Assembly (NCBI RefSeq): GCF_009905605.1
Contig: NZ_JAAAKZ010000003.1
Location: 62,001-126,000, forward strand
DNA length: 64,000 nucleotides
Source: Runella sp. CRIBMP
GTDB taxonomy: Bacteria > Bacteroidota > Bacteroidia > Cytophagales > Spirosomataceae
Reading direction: 5' to 3'
A model generated the notes under the pieces. It did not search any database. It had not been told where the DNA came from and saw only the letters and a list, made by a program, of their open reading frames with translations. Below are positions 17,860-26,492 of the stretch, in pieces. A program made the translations under genes and the position numbers. Numbering within the stretch: the first letter of the stretch is position 1; every line of letters begins with the position of its first letter.

Positions 17860-19470
17860 GTCGATATCTATACCACTCATCACAAAGTTTTTCTTCACTT
17901 TAACGGCTTCGTTGTGAAAAAACACTGGTTCGGCTAGTTTATTGGCTTTTACATCACCCGTATCCCATTGTCCGTTTCCATTTTCATCCACAATAACGCG
18001 CAGCGTGTATGTAGCGGGTTTTAGATAGGAAAAAACATAAGGAGTTTTGTTACTGATTGACTTAACTACTTCAAACTTATCGTCGAGCAGTTCAACGATA
18101 AATTTACTTTTAGCCCCTTTTATTTCCCCTTCCAATGTGCCGTAGTTTTCTTCATCCATGATAGGGAGCTTATAAATTTTGGCAGGGATTGTATCGTTTT
18201 CTACGCTAAAGAAAGTGGCTTTGGGAATGATTACTTTGAGTTCTCGACGGGCTAGAATAGGTCGAGAAAGTGAAAGAATAGCGTGATTATTGGCCCATGT
18301 AAAATCGGTAATTTTGATGACTTCGGCTTTTGTGCTATCGCTAATAATCTGTATTTGATTAAGTCTTGCTTCGGCTACGGGTTTATTAAAGGTTAATTTT
18401 AGCGCAAAATTTCTAGGTTCTATTTCGCCATTATCGGGAAAATTTGTCTTCATATCGAAGGGCTCGCGGTTGGTATCTGCGGCCTTCCCTCCTCCCCTAG
18501 CTTCCCTAAATTTTATTTTTTGGGTATGTTCAAAGGTCAATCCTACGGAATCCACAATCGTTATTTTGGCTACAAGGGTGTCCTTGCGATTCTTTGTATT
18601 ATAGAACTTCAGCTCGTTAGTCCCCGCCTGAAAGTGCGGAATGGAGTCTTCTGGGTTGTTAAATTTTACTTTGTATTCAAGGAATCCTTTATCGTAGTTT
18701 ACGGAGTAATAATTGGCCCTAGGCTGCGTATTTCGCACTTTTGCGGGGGTATTATTGGCCATAAACAGCCTTAATGAAACGCCTGAGATTTGCGTAGAGT
18801 CAACAATTGTGATGCTATCCCTTAAATACGCGATTTTTTCGGCCCTTGGATTATAGCTTAAAGAGCGGTTTTTATCGTCAAAAGCAAATAGTTTGTACTT
18901 ATTCGGGCGAATATTTTCAATGCTGTATCGGCCTGCACTATCTGAACGTGTGAAGTAGCTTGGCTTCATTTTTTCAATATTCAGGGTGTCTGAATTTGGG
19001 TACAGGCCTACCAAGACATCCAATAATGGTTTATCCGAGAGTAAATCTTTTACCTGCCCACCTACAGATGCAGAGTCAATACCTACACCCGTACTGAAGA
19101 CAACGCGAAGATTTCGGGCTGGATTTTTTTCGCTGAAATCTTTGATGGCATCGCCAAAGGAAAGTGAATAAGTTGTGGCTGTGTCAAGCGATTTTTTGAA
19201 TTTGATTTGCAGTCCTGTTGGCCTAGCCTTAAAATCATATTCACCTGCATCGGGAGTTATCAACAGTTTTTGTTGTAAATTTTCCGCGACAATGTATTCG
19301 TCAAACTCTAAGTCAACTGTACGCCCTTTGTAATTTGTTTGCTTATTGTTAGGGGTGCTTGATATAAGATTTGGTGGTACGGTGTCCCTCTTTCCTCCCG
19401 TAGGAGAAATGGGCTGAGCGCAGGATATTACCAAAATATAGAGTATAATGTAGAATGGAAAATTTCTCAT
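17845..19470 (-). CDS. Ig-like domain lipoprotein
   Basis: Exported protein of about 541 residues. The start at 19470 (MRNFPFYIILYILVISC) gives a clean lipoprotein signal with VISC at residues 14-17; the longer frame from 19518 adds an unlikely extension. An SbsA-type Ig-like domain follows (PPNLISSTPNNKQTNYKG, then VDLEFDEYIVAENL), with a carboxypeptidase-regulatory-like stretch in the middle (SAGRYSIENIRPNKYKLFAF) and another near the C-terminus (YVFSYLKPATYTLRVIVDENGNGQWDTGD). Proteins of this architecture are frequent cell-surface lipoproteins in Bacteroidota; function unknown. Its stop codon lies inside the proposed oriC, between DnaA boxes. Confidence 0.85.
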   Translation of the reverse strand: MRNFPFYIILYILVISCAQPISPTGGKRDTVPPNLISSTPNNKQTNYKGRTVDLEFDEYIVAENLQQKLLITPDAGEYDFKARPTGLQIKFKKSLDTATTYSLSFGDAIKDFSEKNPARNLRVVFSTGVGIDSASVGGQVKDLLSDKPLLDVLVGLYPNSDTLNIEKMKPSYFTRSDSAGRYSIENIRPNKYKLFAFDDKNRSLSYNPRAEKIAYLRDSITIVDSTQISGVSLRLFMANNTPAKVRNTQPRANYYSVNYDKGFLEYKVKFNNPEDSIPHFQAGTNELKFYNTKNRKDTLVAKITIVDSVGLTFEHTQKIKFREARGGGKAADTNREPFDMKTNFPDNGEIEPRNFALKLTFNKPVAEARLNQIQIISDSTKAEVIKITDFTWANNHAILSLSRPILARRELKVIIPKATFFSVENDTIPAKIYKLPIMDEENYGTLEGEIKGAKSKFIVELLDDKFEVVKSISNKTPYVFSYLKPATYTLRVIVDENGNGQWDTGDVKANKLAEPVFFHNEAVKVKKNFVMSGIDIDLSTK

Positions 19471-19646
19471 TAGGTGATGGTGAGATTGAAGAACTGGTTT
19501 ATAAGTTATCTTTATCATGCTTTTAGCAGACAGTTTTTTATGTAATACAAGTGTGATTGTTTTTATGCTACGAACAAATGGTTTGAAAGCCTCTGCAAAT
19601 TAACATCTTTTAAATCCTCAAGTTGAATTTAGGGGTGTATTGCAAA

Positions 19647-19679
19647 AATAAAAGGTGACCGTCAAGGCCACCTTTTATT
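19647..19679 (-). terminator. Terminator downstream of mnmG
   Basis: An 11-bp perfect outer stem (19647-19657 with 19669-19679) plus an inner two-pair extension, with A/T runs outside, 27 bases after the mnmG stop on the minus strand. Confidence 0.7.
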
Positions 19680-19705
19680 AACATCTTTTAACGACTTGTC
19701 TGTAT

Positions 19706-21568
19706 TTATCTTCCCAAGTAAATCATCAATACTGATACATCCGACGGACTGACGCCGCTTATTCGGGAAGCTTGCCCGAGTGTACCTGGACGGAGGCTTT
19801 TGAGTTTTTGACGCCCTTCAAATGACAGGGCAGATACGCGGTCATAGTCGAAATTTGGGATGATTTCAAGGTCCTCTAATCTATTCATCTTTTCTACCAT
19901 GAGGTATTCTTTCTCAATGTAGCTTTCGTATTTCACCGTAATCATAGCTTGTTCCAACGCTTCTTCATCGAATTGATTCAGGAAACCTGCAAAGGAACCC
20001 TTAAGATTCTTAATGTCATCTATCTCAATATCGGGTCGTTTTAGCAACTGATACAAGGGCTGTTTTTCTCGAATCGTTGCAGTGCCCAATTGCGCTAGTT
20101 GTTCGTTTATCTCTTCGGGTTGGGCTTTGATGGTTTTGAGTTCTTTTAAAATCAACTCAGTATTAGCCACTTTTTCACGAACGCGTTGGAGACGGGATTC
20201 AGCCGCGAGTCCGAGTTTGTACCCTTTTTCTGTAAGACGAATGTCTGCGTTATCTTGTCGTAATAGAGTACGATATTCGGCCCTTGACGTAAACATACGG
20301 TAAGGCTCGTCGGTCCCTTTATTGACGAGGTCGTCTACCAATACGCCAATGTATGCTTCTGAGCGCTTTAAAATGAATGGCTCCAACTCATGAGTATTTT
20401 GATGAGCGTTTATACCCGCAATTAATCCTTGACAAGCAGCTTCTTCATAACCCGTTGTCCCGTTGATTTGTCCTGCAAAAAACAGGTTCTTGATAAGATG
20501 GGTTTCGAGGGTTAACTTTAATTGTGTAGGTGGAAAATAATCGTATTCTATGGCGTAGCCAGGACGAAACATTTTTGCGTTTTCAAACCCAGGAATCAAA
20601 CGCAGTGCCTTGTATTGAACATCCTCTGGAAGAGATGTGGAAAAACCGTTTACGTAAATTTCAACGGTGTTCCATCCTTCTGGTTCCACAAAAATCTGAT
20701 GTCTGTCTTTGTCGGCAAATCGGTTGATTTTATCTTCAACTGATGGACAGTAACGAGGCCCCAAGCCTTTGATACGACCCGAAAACATGGGTGATTTGTC
20801 AAACCCTGTACGTAACGCAGCGTGAACTTCTTCGTTGGTGTAGGTAATCCAACAACTTCGTTGGTGTTCAAGCTTGGGCGTGGAGGTGTACGAAAATTTA
20901 GCGGGATTCTCGTCCCCAGGCTGCTCTTCCATGCGTGTATAATCCAACGAACGCCCATCAATGCGTGGAGGTGTTCCTGTTTTCATTCGCCCCGATTCAA
21001 AGCCTAATTCAATCAATTGCTCCGTTATTCCCGTTGCTGACTTCTCTCCTACCCTTCCACCTCCAAAATTTTTCTCTCCAATATGAATTAATCCATTCAA
21101 AAAAGTGCCATTGGTTAGGACTACTGATTTGCTTTGGATTGCCATTCCGAGGCTTGTTTTTATACCTGCCACTACCCCATTTTTGACAATAAGCTCACGA
21201 ACGGTGTCTTGCCAAAAATCTACATTGGCCGTTTGTTCAAGTGTCATTCGCCATTCTTCTGCAAAACGCATACGGTCGCTTTGACATCTTGGCGACCACA
21301 TAGCGGGCCCCTTTGATCGGTTGAGCATTCTGAATTGAATCATTGTTTTGTCGCTGATGATTCCAGACTGTCCACCAAGTGCATCTATTTCTCTCACGAT
21401 TTGTCCCTTAGCAACCCCCCCCATTGCGGGGTTACAAGACATTTGCGCAATGGTGTGCATGTTCATTGTAATGAGCAAAACTTTGGACCCCATGTTTGCT
21501 GCTGCTGCTGCCGCCTCACATCCTGCATGGCCTGCCCCAACCACAATAACATCGTATTTTGGAAACAT
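19706..21568 (-). CDS. mnmG: tRNA uridine-5-carboxymethylaminomethyl modification enzyme MnmG (GidA)
   Basis: FAD-dependent subunit that, with the GTPase MnmE, installs the carboxymethylaminomethyl group on the wobble uridine of certain tRNAs; 620 residues, exactly the family size. The dinucleotide-binding N-terminus (VIVVGAGHAGCEAAAAAA), the SCNPAMGGVAKGQIVREID signature and the second family motif (RTGTPPRIDGRSLDY region) are intact; the C-terminal helical tRNA/MnmE-binding part is complete. In many bacteria gidA lies next to oriC, as here. It is the last gene of a minus-strand run and has its own terminator. Confidence 0.97.
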   Translation of the reverse strand: MFPKYDVIVVGAGHAGCEAAAAAANMGSKVLLITMNMHTIAQMSCNPAMGGVAKGQIVREIDALGGQSGIISDKTMIQFRMLNRSKGPAMWSPRCQSDRMRFAEEWRMTLEQTANVDFWQDTVRELIVKNGVVAGIKTSLGMAIQSKSVVLTNGTFLNGLIHIGEKNFGGGRVGEKSATGITEQLIELGFESGRMKTGTPPRIDGRSLDYTRMEEQPGDENPAKFSYTSTPKLEHQRSCWITYTNEEVHAALRTGFDKSPMFSGRIKGLGPRYCPSVEDKINRFADKDRHQIFVEPEGWNTVEIYVNGFSTSLPEDVQYKALRLIPGFENAKMFRPGYAIEYDYFPPTQLKLTLETHLIKNLFFAGQINGTTGYEEAACQGLIAGINAHQNTHELEPFILKRSEAYIGVLVDDLVNKGTDEPYRMFTSRAEYRTLLRQDNADIRLTEKGYKLGLAAESRLQRVREKVANTELILKELKTIKAQPEEINEQLAQLGTATIREKQPLYQLLKRPDIEIDDIKNLKGSFAGFLNQFDEEALEQAMITVKYESYIEKEYLMVEKMNRLEDLEIIPNFDYDRVSALSFEGRQKLKSLRPGTLGQASRISGVSPSDVSVLMIYLGR

Positions 21569-21676
21569 GTGTTTTTCGTTTTAAATGTTGTGATTTTTGT
21601 TTGTTTCACGTGTTTTTGTGAAAATCGTCAAAACGTTCCACGTGAAGCATTTGTTATTGTGTTGATATATAGTGAG

Positions 21677-22090
21677 TTATGAGACAATTAAATAAAAATC
21701 TTCTTTTGCTCTCATTTCTTGTTCTTGTTCATCTTCCTTGTCATCATAACCAACTAAATGTAAAATGCCATGCGCTAAAACACGGCGGAGCTCTTCTTCG
21801 AAAGGCTTATTGAGTTCTTGAGCATTGTCTTTTACTCGGTCTATGCTAATGAATATATCTCCTTCGACAACCGCCTCTTCTTCGCTATTATCAAAAGTGA
21901 TAATATCGGTATAAAAGTCATGGTCAAGGTATTGTCGATTTACGTTAAGAAGGTATTCATCAGAACAAAAAATATAGTTGAGTTGGTTCAGCGAAAAGCC
22001 CTCTGCTTTAATGATGCTCTGAAGCCAAGATTTGGTTTTGCGGGATTGTGGAACTTTAAAGTCCACATCTTCAATAAAAAATTGAATCAT
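21677..22090 (-). CDS. ybeY: Endoribonuclease YbeY (rRNA maturation factor)
   Basis: A 137-residue UPF0054 protein, a metal-dependent endoribonuclease of 16S rRNA 3' maturation and ribosome quality control. The metal motif reads AHGILHLVGYDDKEDE: the first two His are present, while the third His of the proteobacterial HxxxHxxxxxH motif is Asp. As I recall, Bacteroidota homologues commonly differ at this position, so this is not taken as loss of function. It lies 108 bases upstream of mnmG on the same strand. Confidence 0.93.
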   Translation of the reverse strand: MIQFFIEDVDFKVPQSRKTKSWLQSIIKAEGFSLNQLNYIFCSDEYLLNVNRQYLDHDFYTDIITFDNSEEEAVVEGDIFISIDRVKDNAQELNKPFEEELRRVLAHGILHLVGYDDKEDEQEQEMRAKEDFYLIVS

Positions 22091-22192
22091 TTTATGTAGG
22101 TAAAAATAGAAGAAATGACTTCCAGATATTTAATTAATAACTACCTGAAAACCAATAATGATTTGCAAAATTAGGGAACTGAACGGTAAGAT

Positions 22193-23164
22193 TCAAAATA
22201 ACTGTTTCCAGGTACCTTTGATGAAGTTGTATTTAAGCGTACTAGGAAGGGCTTTCCACCAGTATTTGTTGATTTCTACGGCAAAAGAAGGCTGCATGTA
22301 GCAGTTGATGGCACAACCTTCACAGGCAGGCAGGCGACCTTCAAGGGCAATTAATTTTTGAACTTCTTCTGACTGGTACAGAGCTTCCAATTGATTTTCA
22401 ATGGGGAATTCTTTTAAACCCAAATGATAGCAGGGAAGCACCAGCTTATTTTCGGGAGAAATGACAATGGTTGTGCTGCCAGCTAGGCAGACTGGATTAT
22501 CCACGTGGTTGCCCCCGTCAATCCTGAGTTGAATAAAAGCGTCATTTAAATAAATATTGCGCTTTTTACCCCAATTTCGTAATTCTTGCAGCGCCGAAGA
22601 TGACAATTGAGAACCTACATTGTTATATTCAAAAACAGGATTCAATATCAATACCAAATCATTGGGCAGACAAATGTCTTTCCACAACTGCTCAATTTGA
22701 TGGATATTATTTTCAAAAACCGTGAATAAAATATCTGGACGTTCATTTAATGATTTTGCAATTTGAATAGACTCCATCACTTTATCAAAGCACTTTACCC
22801 CCCTTGATGTATCATGCTCTTCCTGATTAGGTGAGTCGAGTGAAAAATGGAGCATGTCAATCAATCCGCGCAGTTTATGAGCGTATTTGGGATAAAGCAA
22901 CCCGTTGGAGGTGACGGTAGTTAATAATCCTGCTTTTTTTGCGGCTCTGAGAAGCTCATCCAATTGGCGGTGGAGAAGAGGCTCTCCCCCCGTAAAATCA
23001 ACTACCTTCACCCCAAGTTTTTTGAGCGCTTCGAAATTGGCTTTGGCATTTTCTAACGTAACATAAGGCGATGGTCTTTCCCAAATATCACAAAAGCTAC
23101 AGGTGGCGTTACAACGGTACGTCACGTAGTAATTGCATAAAACAGGATGGGAAACAAGGCGCAT
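22193..23164 (-). CDS. Radical SAM protein with C-terminal cysteine cluster
   Basis: Predicted S-adenosylmethionine radical enzyme of 323 residues. The cluster motif CNATCSFC (Cys18, Cys22, Cys25) binds a 4Fe-4S cluster; GGEP follows at 59-62 (VVDFTGGEPLLHRQLDELL) for SAM binding, with a TIM-barrel fold to about residue 230. A C-terminal stretch CEGCAINCYMQPSF carries more cysteines, in the manner of SPASM-like proteins that hold a second cluster. The substrate cannot be assigned; no peptide precursor gene is visible nearby. It is followed by ybeY and preceded by accD and its terminator. Confidence 0.88.
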   Translation of the reverse strand: MRLVSHPVLCNYYVTYRCNATCSFCDIWERPSPYVTLENAKANFEALKKLGVKVVDFTGGEPLLHRQLDELLRAAKKAGLLTTVTSNGLLYPKYAHKLRGLIDMLHFSLDSPNQEEHDTSRGVKCFDKVMESIQIAKSLNERPDILFTVFENNIHQIEQLWKDICLPNDLVLILNPVFEYNNVGSQLSSSALQELRNWGKKRNIYLNDAFIQLRIDGGNHVDNPVCLAGSTTIVISPENKLVLPCYHLGLKEFPIENQLEALYQSEEVQKLIALEGRLPACEGCAINCYMQPSFAVEINKYWWKALPSTLKYNFIKGTWKQLF

Positions 23165-23196
23165 GATTTCAAATGAAAAAGTGCATAAAAAAGCAA

Positions 23197-23233
23197 AAAG
23201 GCCGCAACTACATCTTCTGTTATTGCGGCCTTT
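23197..23233 (-). terminator. Terminator of accD
   Basis: A perfect 11-bp GC-rich stem (23197-23207 with 23223-23233), with a T run following on the minus strand, 15 bases after the accD stop. Confidence 0.8.
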
Positions 23234-23247
23234 GGCATAAAAATCAA

Positions 23248-24090
23248 TTATTGCAGCATTCGCAACAGACTGGCCAATTTATCTTTTAAATCTTTTCGAT
23301 CAACAATAAAGTCTAAAAAGCCGTGCTCCAATACAAATTCAGCGCTTTGAAAACCTTTAGGGAGATCTTTTCCGATGGTTTCACGAATAACACGCGGACC
23401 AGCAAAACCGATAAGAGCACCTGGTTCTGCGATGTTAAAATCACCTAACATGGCGTAAGAAGCCGTCACTCCCCCCGTTGTGGGGTCGGTTAATAGAGAA
23501 ATATACGGCAGTTTGGCTTCGGATAAGAGCGCCAATTTAGCGGAGGTTTTGGCCATTTGCATCAATGAATATCCTGCTTCCATCATCCGCGCACCTCCCG
23601 ACCGTGAAATCATCAGAAACGGCTTTCTGTTTTGTAATGCATGGTCGATTCCGCGCGCAATCTTCTCCCCTACAACCGAGCCCATTGAGCCGCCTATGAA
23701 GTTAAAGTCCATACAGCTTACCACAATGTCAATATCGTCCATTTTGCCATAGGCGGTACGTACAGCATCTTTCAGACCGGTTTTTTTGACTGTATCACGA
23801 ATACGGTCTGGATATTTTTTAGTGTCTTCAAATTCAAGAGGATCTCCTGAAATCATATCGGCATCGAGTTCAGTGTATTCGGCTTCGTCAAATAAGAGAC
23901 TGAAGTACGCTTCTGACCCGATTTTTTCGTGATAATTGCATTTTACGCAGGTGTATGCATTGAGTTTATGCTCTCGTGTATGCATTACATGCTTGCAACT
24001 AGGACACTGGTACCAAAGCCCGTCGGGGGCTTCGCGTTTCATTTCTGTGGGCGTTTGAATGCCTCTCTCTTTTCTGGTAAACCAAGACAT
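23248..24090 (-). CDS. accD: Acetyl-CoA carboxylase carboxyltransferase subunit beta
   Basis: Beta subunit of the carboxyltransferase half of acetyl-CoA carboxylase, the committed step of fatty-acid synthesis; 280 residues, normal length. The N-terminal zinc ribbon has two Cys pairs ([13 protein letters not shown], then [11 protein letters not shown]). The crotonase-like core includes [33 protein letters not shown] and [17 protein letters not shown]. It starts at ATG 24090 ([14 protein letters not shown], the usual N-terminus). Its partner accA is not in the window. It is separated from the AlkD-like gene by a small terminator. Confidence 0.97.
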   Translation of the reverse strand: MSWFTRKERGIQTPTEMKREAPDGLWYQCPSCKHVMHTREHKLNAYTCVKCNYHEKIGSEAYFSLLFDEAEYTELDADMISGDPLEFEDTKKYPDRIRDTVKKTGLKDAVRTAYGKMDDIDIVVSCMDFNFIGGSMGSVVGEKIARGIDHALQNRKPFLMISRSGGARMMEAGYSLMQMAKTSAKLALLSEAKLPYISLLTDPTTGGVTASYAMLGDFNIAEPGALIGFAGPRVIRETIGKDLPKGFQSAEFVLEHGFLDFIVDRKDLKDKLASLLRMLQ

Positions 24091-24187
24091 AAAAAGTCAG
24101 CAGTTAACAGTTTAAAATATACAGTCCAGCGTTAGAGGTGTTAAATGCTTCATTTACAGCAAAATAATAACGAATAACGCAAAAACT

Positions 24188-24201
24188 GCCGCAAAAGCGG
24201 C
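24188..24201 (-). terminator. Small terminator downstream of the AlkD-like gene
   Basis: A 5-bp perfect GC stem (24188-24192 with 24197-24201) around a 4-base loop, followed on the minus strand by a T run at 24185-24181. It is short but well formed, 31 bases after the upstream stop. Confidence 0.6.
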
Positions 24202-24231
24202 CTCAAAGATACTAAGAAATTTATCTATGCA

Positions 24232-24933
24232 TCAAAGAGTTAAATAATACTTGCGTTTGGATTCTGGAAAACGCTCAATAGCGTAGCGCAAAGCGGTACG
24301 GGGCATTTGTTTTACATGGGTATCCAAAAACTCTTCTAGCACTAATTCATCACGTTTACCCACTTCCCGAAGCATCCAGCCTACGGCCTTATGAATAAGG
24401 TCATGGGTATGCGTAAGAAGAATTTCGGCAATTCGAATCGTATCGGAAAATTGATTTCGTGAAATAAAATACCAGGTTGACACAATCGCGACGCGTTGGG
24501 CCCAAAGGTGGGGACGCTGAGCTAAATCGTATAAAATGCCTCTGTCTTTATTTAACAGATAAGCTCCAATAATATCTCTACAAGTGACATCAACCAAATC
24601 CCAATTATTGATGTAATCGAGGTTTGATAAATAGATTTCAAAAATAATATGTTGGGCTGTTTCGTCCTTTTTTGACTTTTGAAACCGTTTCATGAGCCCA
24701 ATCAATGCCGCCATTCGAAATTCATGAAAAGGGCTGTGAAGCAGTTCTGTCCATTCTTCGATGGTTAGGGTGGGGTATTTTTTTACGATTTCTCTGATTT
24801 CGGGCATTGTAATTCCCATAAATACATCCCCTTCGCCATACTGGCCTTTTCCCGTTTTGAAAAAGCGACAAAGAAAGGCAGCCTTTTCGGGGCTGCCTAG
24901 TTGTTGTAAATCCTTTTTTATTTGTGAAAGCAT
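24232..24933 (-). CDS. AlkD-like DNA alkylation repair protein
   Basis: A 233-residue HEAT-repeat-like protein of the AlkD/AlkC DNA glycosylase superfamily, which removes alkylated bases without base flipping. Family segments: GDVFMGITMPEIREIVKKY near the N-terminus, then HSPFHEFRMAALIGL, INNWDLVDVTCRDIIG (the Trp-Asp pair is typical) and AVGWMLREVGKRD. The ATG at 24933 is chosen: the longer frame from 25131 would overlap the ftsZ coding end by about 190 bases with unrelated sequence. It starts 7 bases after the ftsZ stop, so it is very probably cotranscribed with ftsZ. Confidence 0.9.
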   Translation of the reverse strand: MLSQIKKDLQQLGSPEKAAFLCRFFKTGKGQYGEGDVFMGITMPEIREIVKKYPTLTIEEWTELLHSPFHEFRMAALIGLMKRFQKSKKDETAQHIIFEIYLSNLDYINNWDLVDVTCRDIIGAYLLNKDRGILYDLAQRPHLWAQRVAIVSTWYFISRNQFSDTIRIAEILLTHTHDLIHKAVGWMLREVGKRDELVLEEFLDTHVKQMPRTALRYAIERFPESKRKYYLTL

Positions 24934-24940
24934 GGTATTC

Positions 24941-26443
24941 TTAACGCTTATGCTTGTCCAATTTAATGGGAATAAAAGCTTCTTCAGGAAGCGCGGGTTT
25001 GTGATGTAAAACCACGTTTTGACGCAAATAAGCAGGTCTTTCGAGTTCGCTTGCAGAATACTTGCCTTTAGTAATATCCTGAACAAGTTGCCGCAAAATA
25101 GACGGGTCTTCGTGAGGCTCTGGATTGTCAATAAAAGGTTGCTTACTAGCGACTTGATTCGTCTCTTGGTATTCAGGTTTGCTTGGTTCTTGCTCTACTG
25201 GCAAATCAACCGTTTGAGAAACAGTTGGCTTCACTTGAACCTTAATTTCTTGTTTGGGGGGTGCAGGTGGATTAAAAGCCGTTGTTGGGGTTGATGTCTC
25301 CAATTTTCCTTCTTGAGGGCGGTCTATTACAACTCCAGATACGGGAGGATTGGTAGGCTCTGCAACTGGAGGAGTCTCTTTTTTTATGGATTTAAAACCA
25401 GTAGAATCGTAGTTAAAAGGCAAATGTGAATCTTCAAAGCCTGCGGCTATGACCGTAACAAGGAGTTGTTCTTTGAGGGTGTCATCAAAAATAACCCCCA
25501 CTTTACACATATCAGCTTCATCACCAATGAGACTTTCGATGTAATTTGTGATGGCCATTTGCTCATCAAGGGTAGCCATGTATTCTTCATCCGTACTTGA
25601 AGCAAGGGTGATAAGAATTTTTTGAGCACCGCGAATATCTCGGTTATTGAGCAAAGGAGAGTTTAAAGCTGCTTCAATTGCCAATTCTGCACGGTTTTCG
25701 CCAGAGGCCGAAGCCGAACTCATCACCGAAGTACCTGCATTTTCAAGTACTTTTTTCACATCCATGAAGTCGGAGTTTACACTCCCATGAACTGTAATAA
25801 TCTCAGCAATGCTTTTCACGGCATTAGATAAAATATTATCAGCATGCTCATAGGCTCGCAAAATGGGCAATTTTCCGTATAACTTAGCTAATTCATCGTT
25901 CAAAATGACAAGAACTGTGTCACAATGCTTTTTTAGAGCATTGATTCCTTCAAGTGCTTGGTTCTTTTTACTGCGCCCTTCGTGGCTATAAGGAGCCGTG
26001 ACAACTGCCACGGTAAGCATACCCATTTCTTTGGCTACCTGCGCAATAACAGGGGCTGCTCCTGTACCTGTACCACCGCCCATCCCTGCGGTAATAAATA
26101 CCATCTGAGTGGGTGGTTGCATTAGTTGTCGGATGTATTCAATGCTTTCTTCGGCTGCTTTGCGTCCAGTCGCTGAATCAGTTCCCGCTCCGAGTCCCTT
26201 AAGCAAGTCAGCGCCTAATTGAATTTTATTTTCAATGGTGCTGCGCATGAGGGCTTGTTTGTCGGTATTGCATACTACAAAGCCGACATCCTTAATACCC
26301 TTCACATGCATGTGGTTTACGGCGTTGCTACCTCCCCCACCTACCCCAATTACTTTGATAATCGGTGCGTCTTCTGAATGTTTTGAATTTTCCATGACGT
26401 ACTCGTAGCCGTGGTCAAAAACGTTTTTTCTTGCAAAAACCAT
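24941..26443 (-). CDS. ftsZ: Cell division protein FtsZ
   Basis: Tubulin-like GTPase that polymerises into the division ring; 500 residues with a long C-terminal tail, as usual in Bacteroidota. GTP-binding loops: VIGVGGGGSNAVNHM (about 31-45) and the tubulin signature GGGTGTGAAP (122-131); the T7 loop area is NSDFMDVKKVLE. After about residue 335 comes a Pro/Glu/Gln-rich linker, then a terminal segment (RPAYLRQNVVLHHKP) that should hold the FtsA-binding peptide. An internal start at 26395 (MENSKHSED) would remove a 16-residue extension and cannot be excluded. It is the last division gene of the dcw cluster. Confidence 0.97.
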   Translation of the reverse strand: MVFARKNVFDHGYEYVMENSKHSEDAPIIKVIGVGGGGSNAVNHMHVKGIKDVGFVVCNTDKQALMRSTIENKIQLGADLLKGLGAGTDSATGRKAAEESIEYIRQLMQPPTQMVFITAGMGGGTGTGAAPVIAQVAKEMGMLTVAVVTAPYSHEGRSKKNQALEGINALKKHCDTVLVILNDELAKLYGKLPILRAYEHADNILSNAVKSIAEIITVHGSVNSDFMDVKKVLENAGTSVMSSASASGENRAELAIEAALNSPLLNNRDIRGAQKILITLASSTDEEYMATLDEQMAITNYIESLIGDEADMCKVGVIFDDTLKEQLLVTVIAAGFEDSHLPFNYDSTGFKSIKKETPPVAEPTNPPVSGVVIDRPQEGKLETSTPTTAFNPPAPPKQEIKVQVKPTVSQTVDLPVEQEPSKPEYQETNQVASKQPFIDNPEPHEDPSILRQLVQDITKGKYSASELERPAYLRQNVVLHHKPALPEEAFIPIKLDKHKR

Positions 26444-26492
26444 AATTTTTTAATGAGAAACAATTGGTGAGGTCGAAATTAAATTTTTGGTG

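Noticed and set aside
17633-17917. 94-residue plus-strand frame across the origin
   Set aside because: It is made of repeated DnaA-box sequence, overlaps the Ig-like gene antisense and has no family features.
21677-22090. Loss of the third metal ligand in YbeY
   Set aside because: Recalled Bacteroidota homologues also lack His at this position, so it is unlikely to be a local defect.
24934-25131. N-terminal extension of the AlkD-like protein over ftsZ
   Set aside because: It overlaps the ftsZ coding end out of frame and the family starts at the ATG at 24933.
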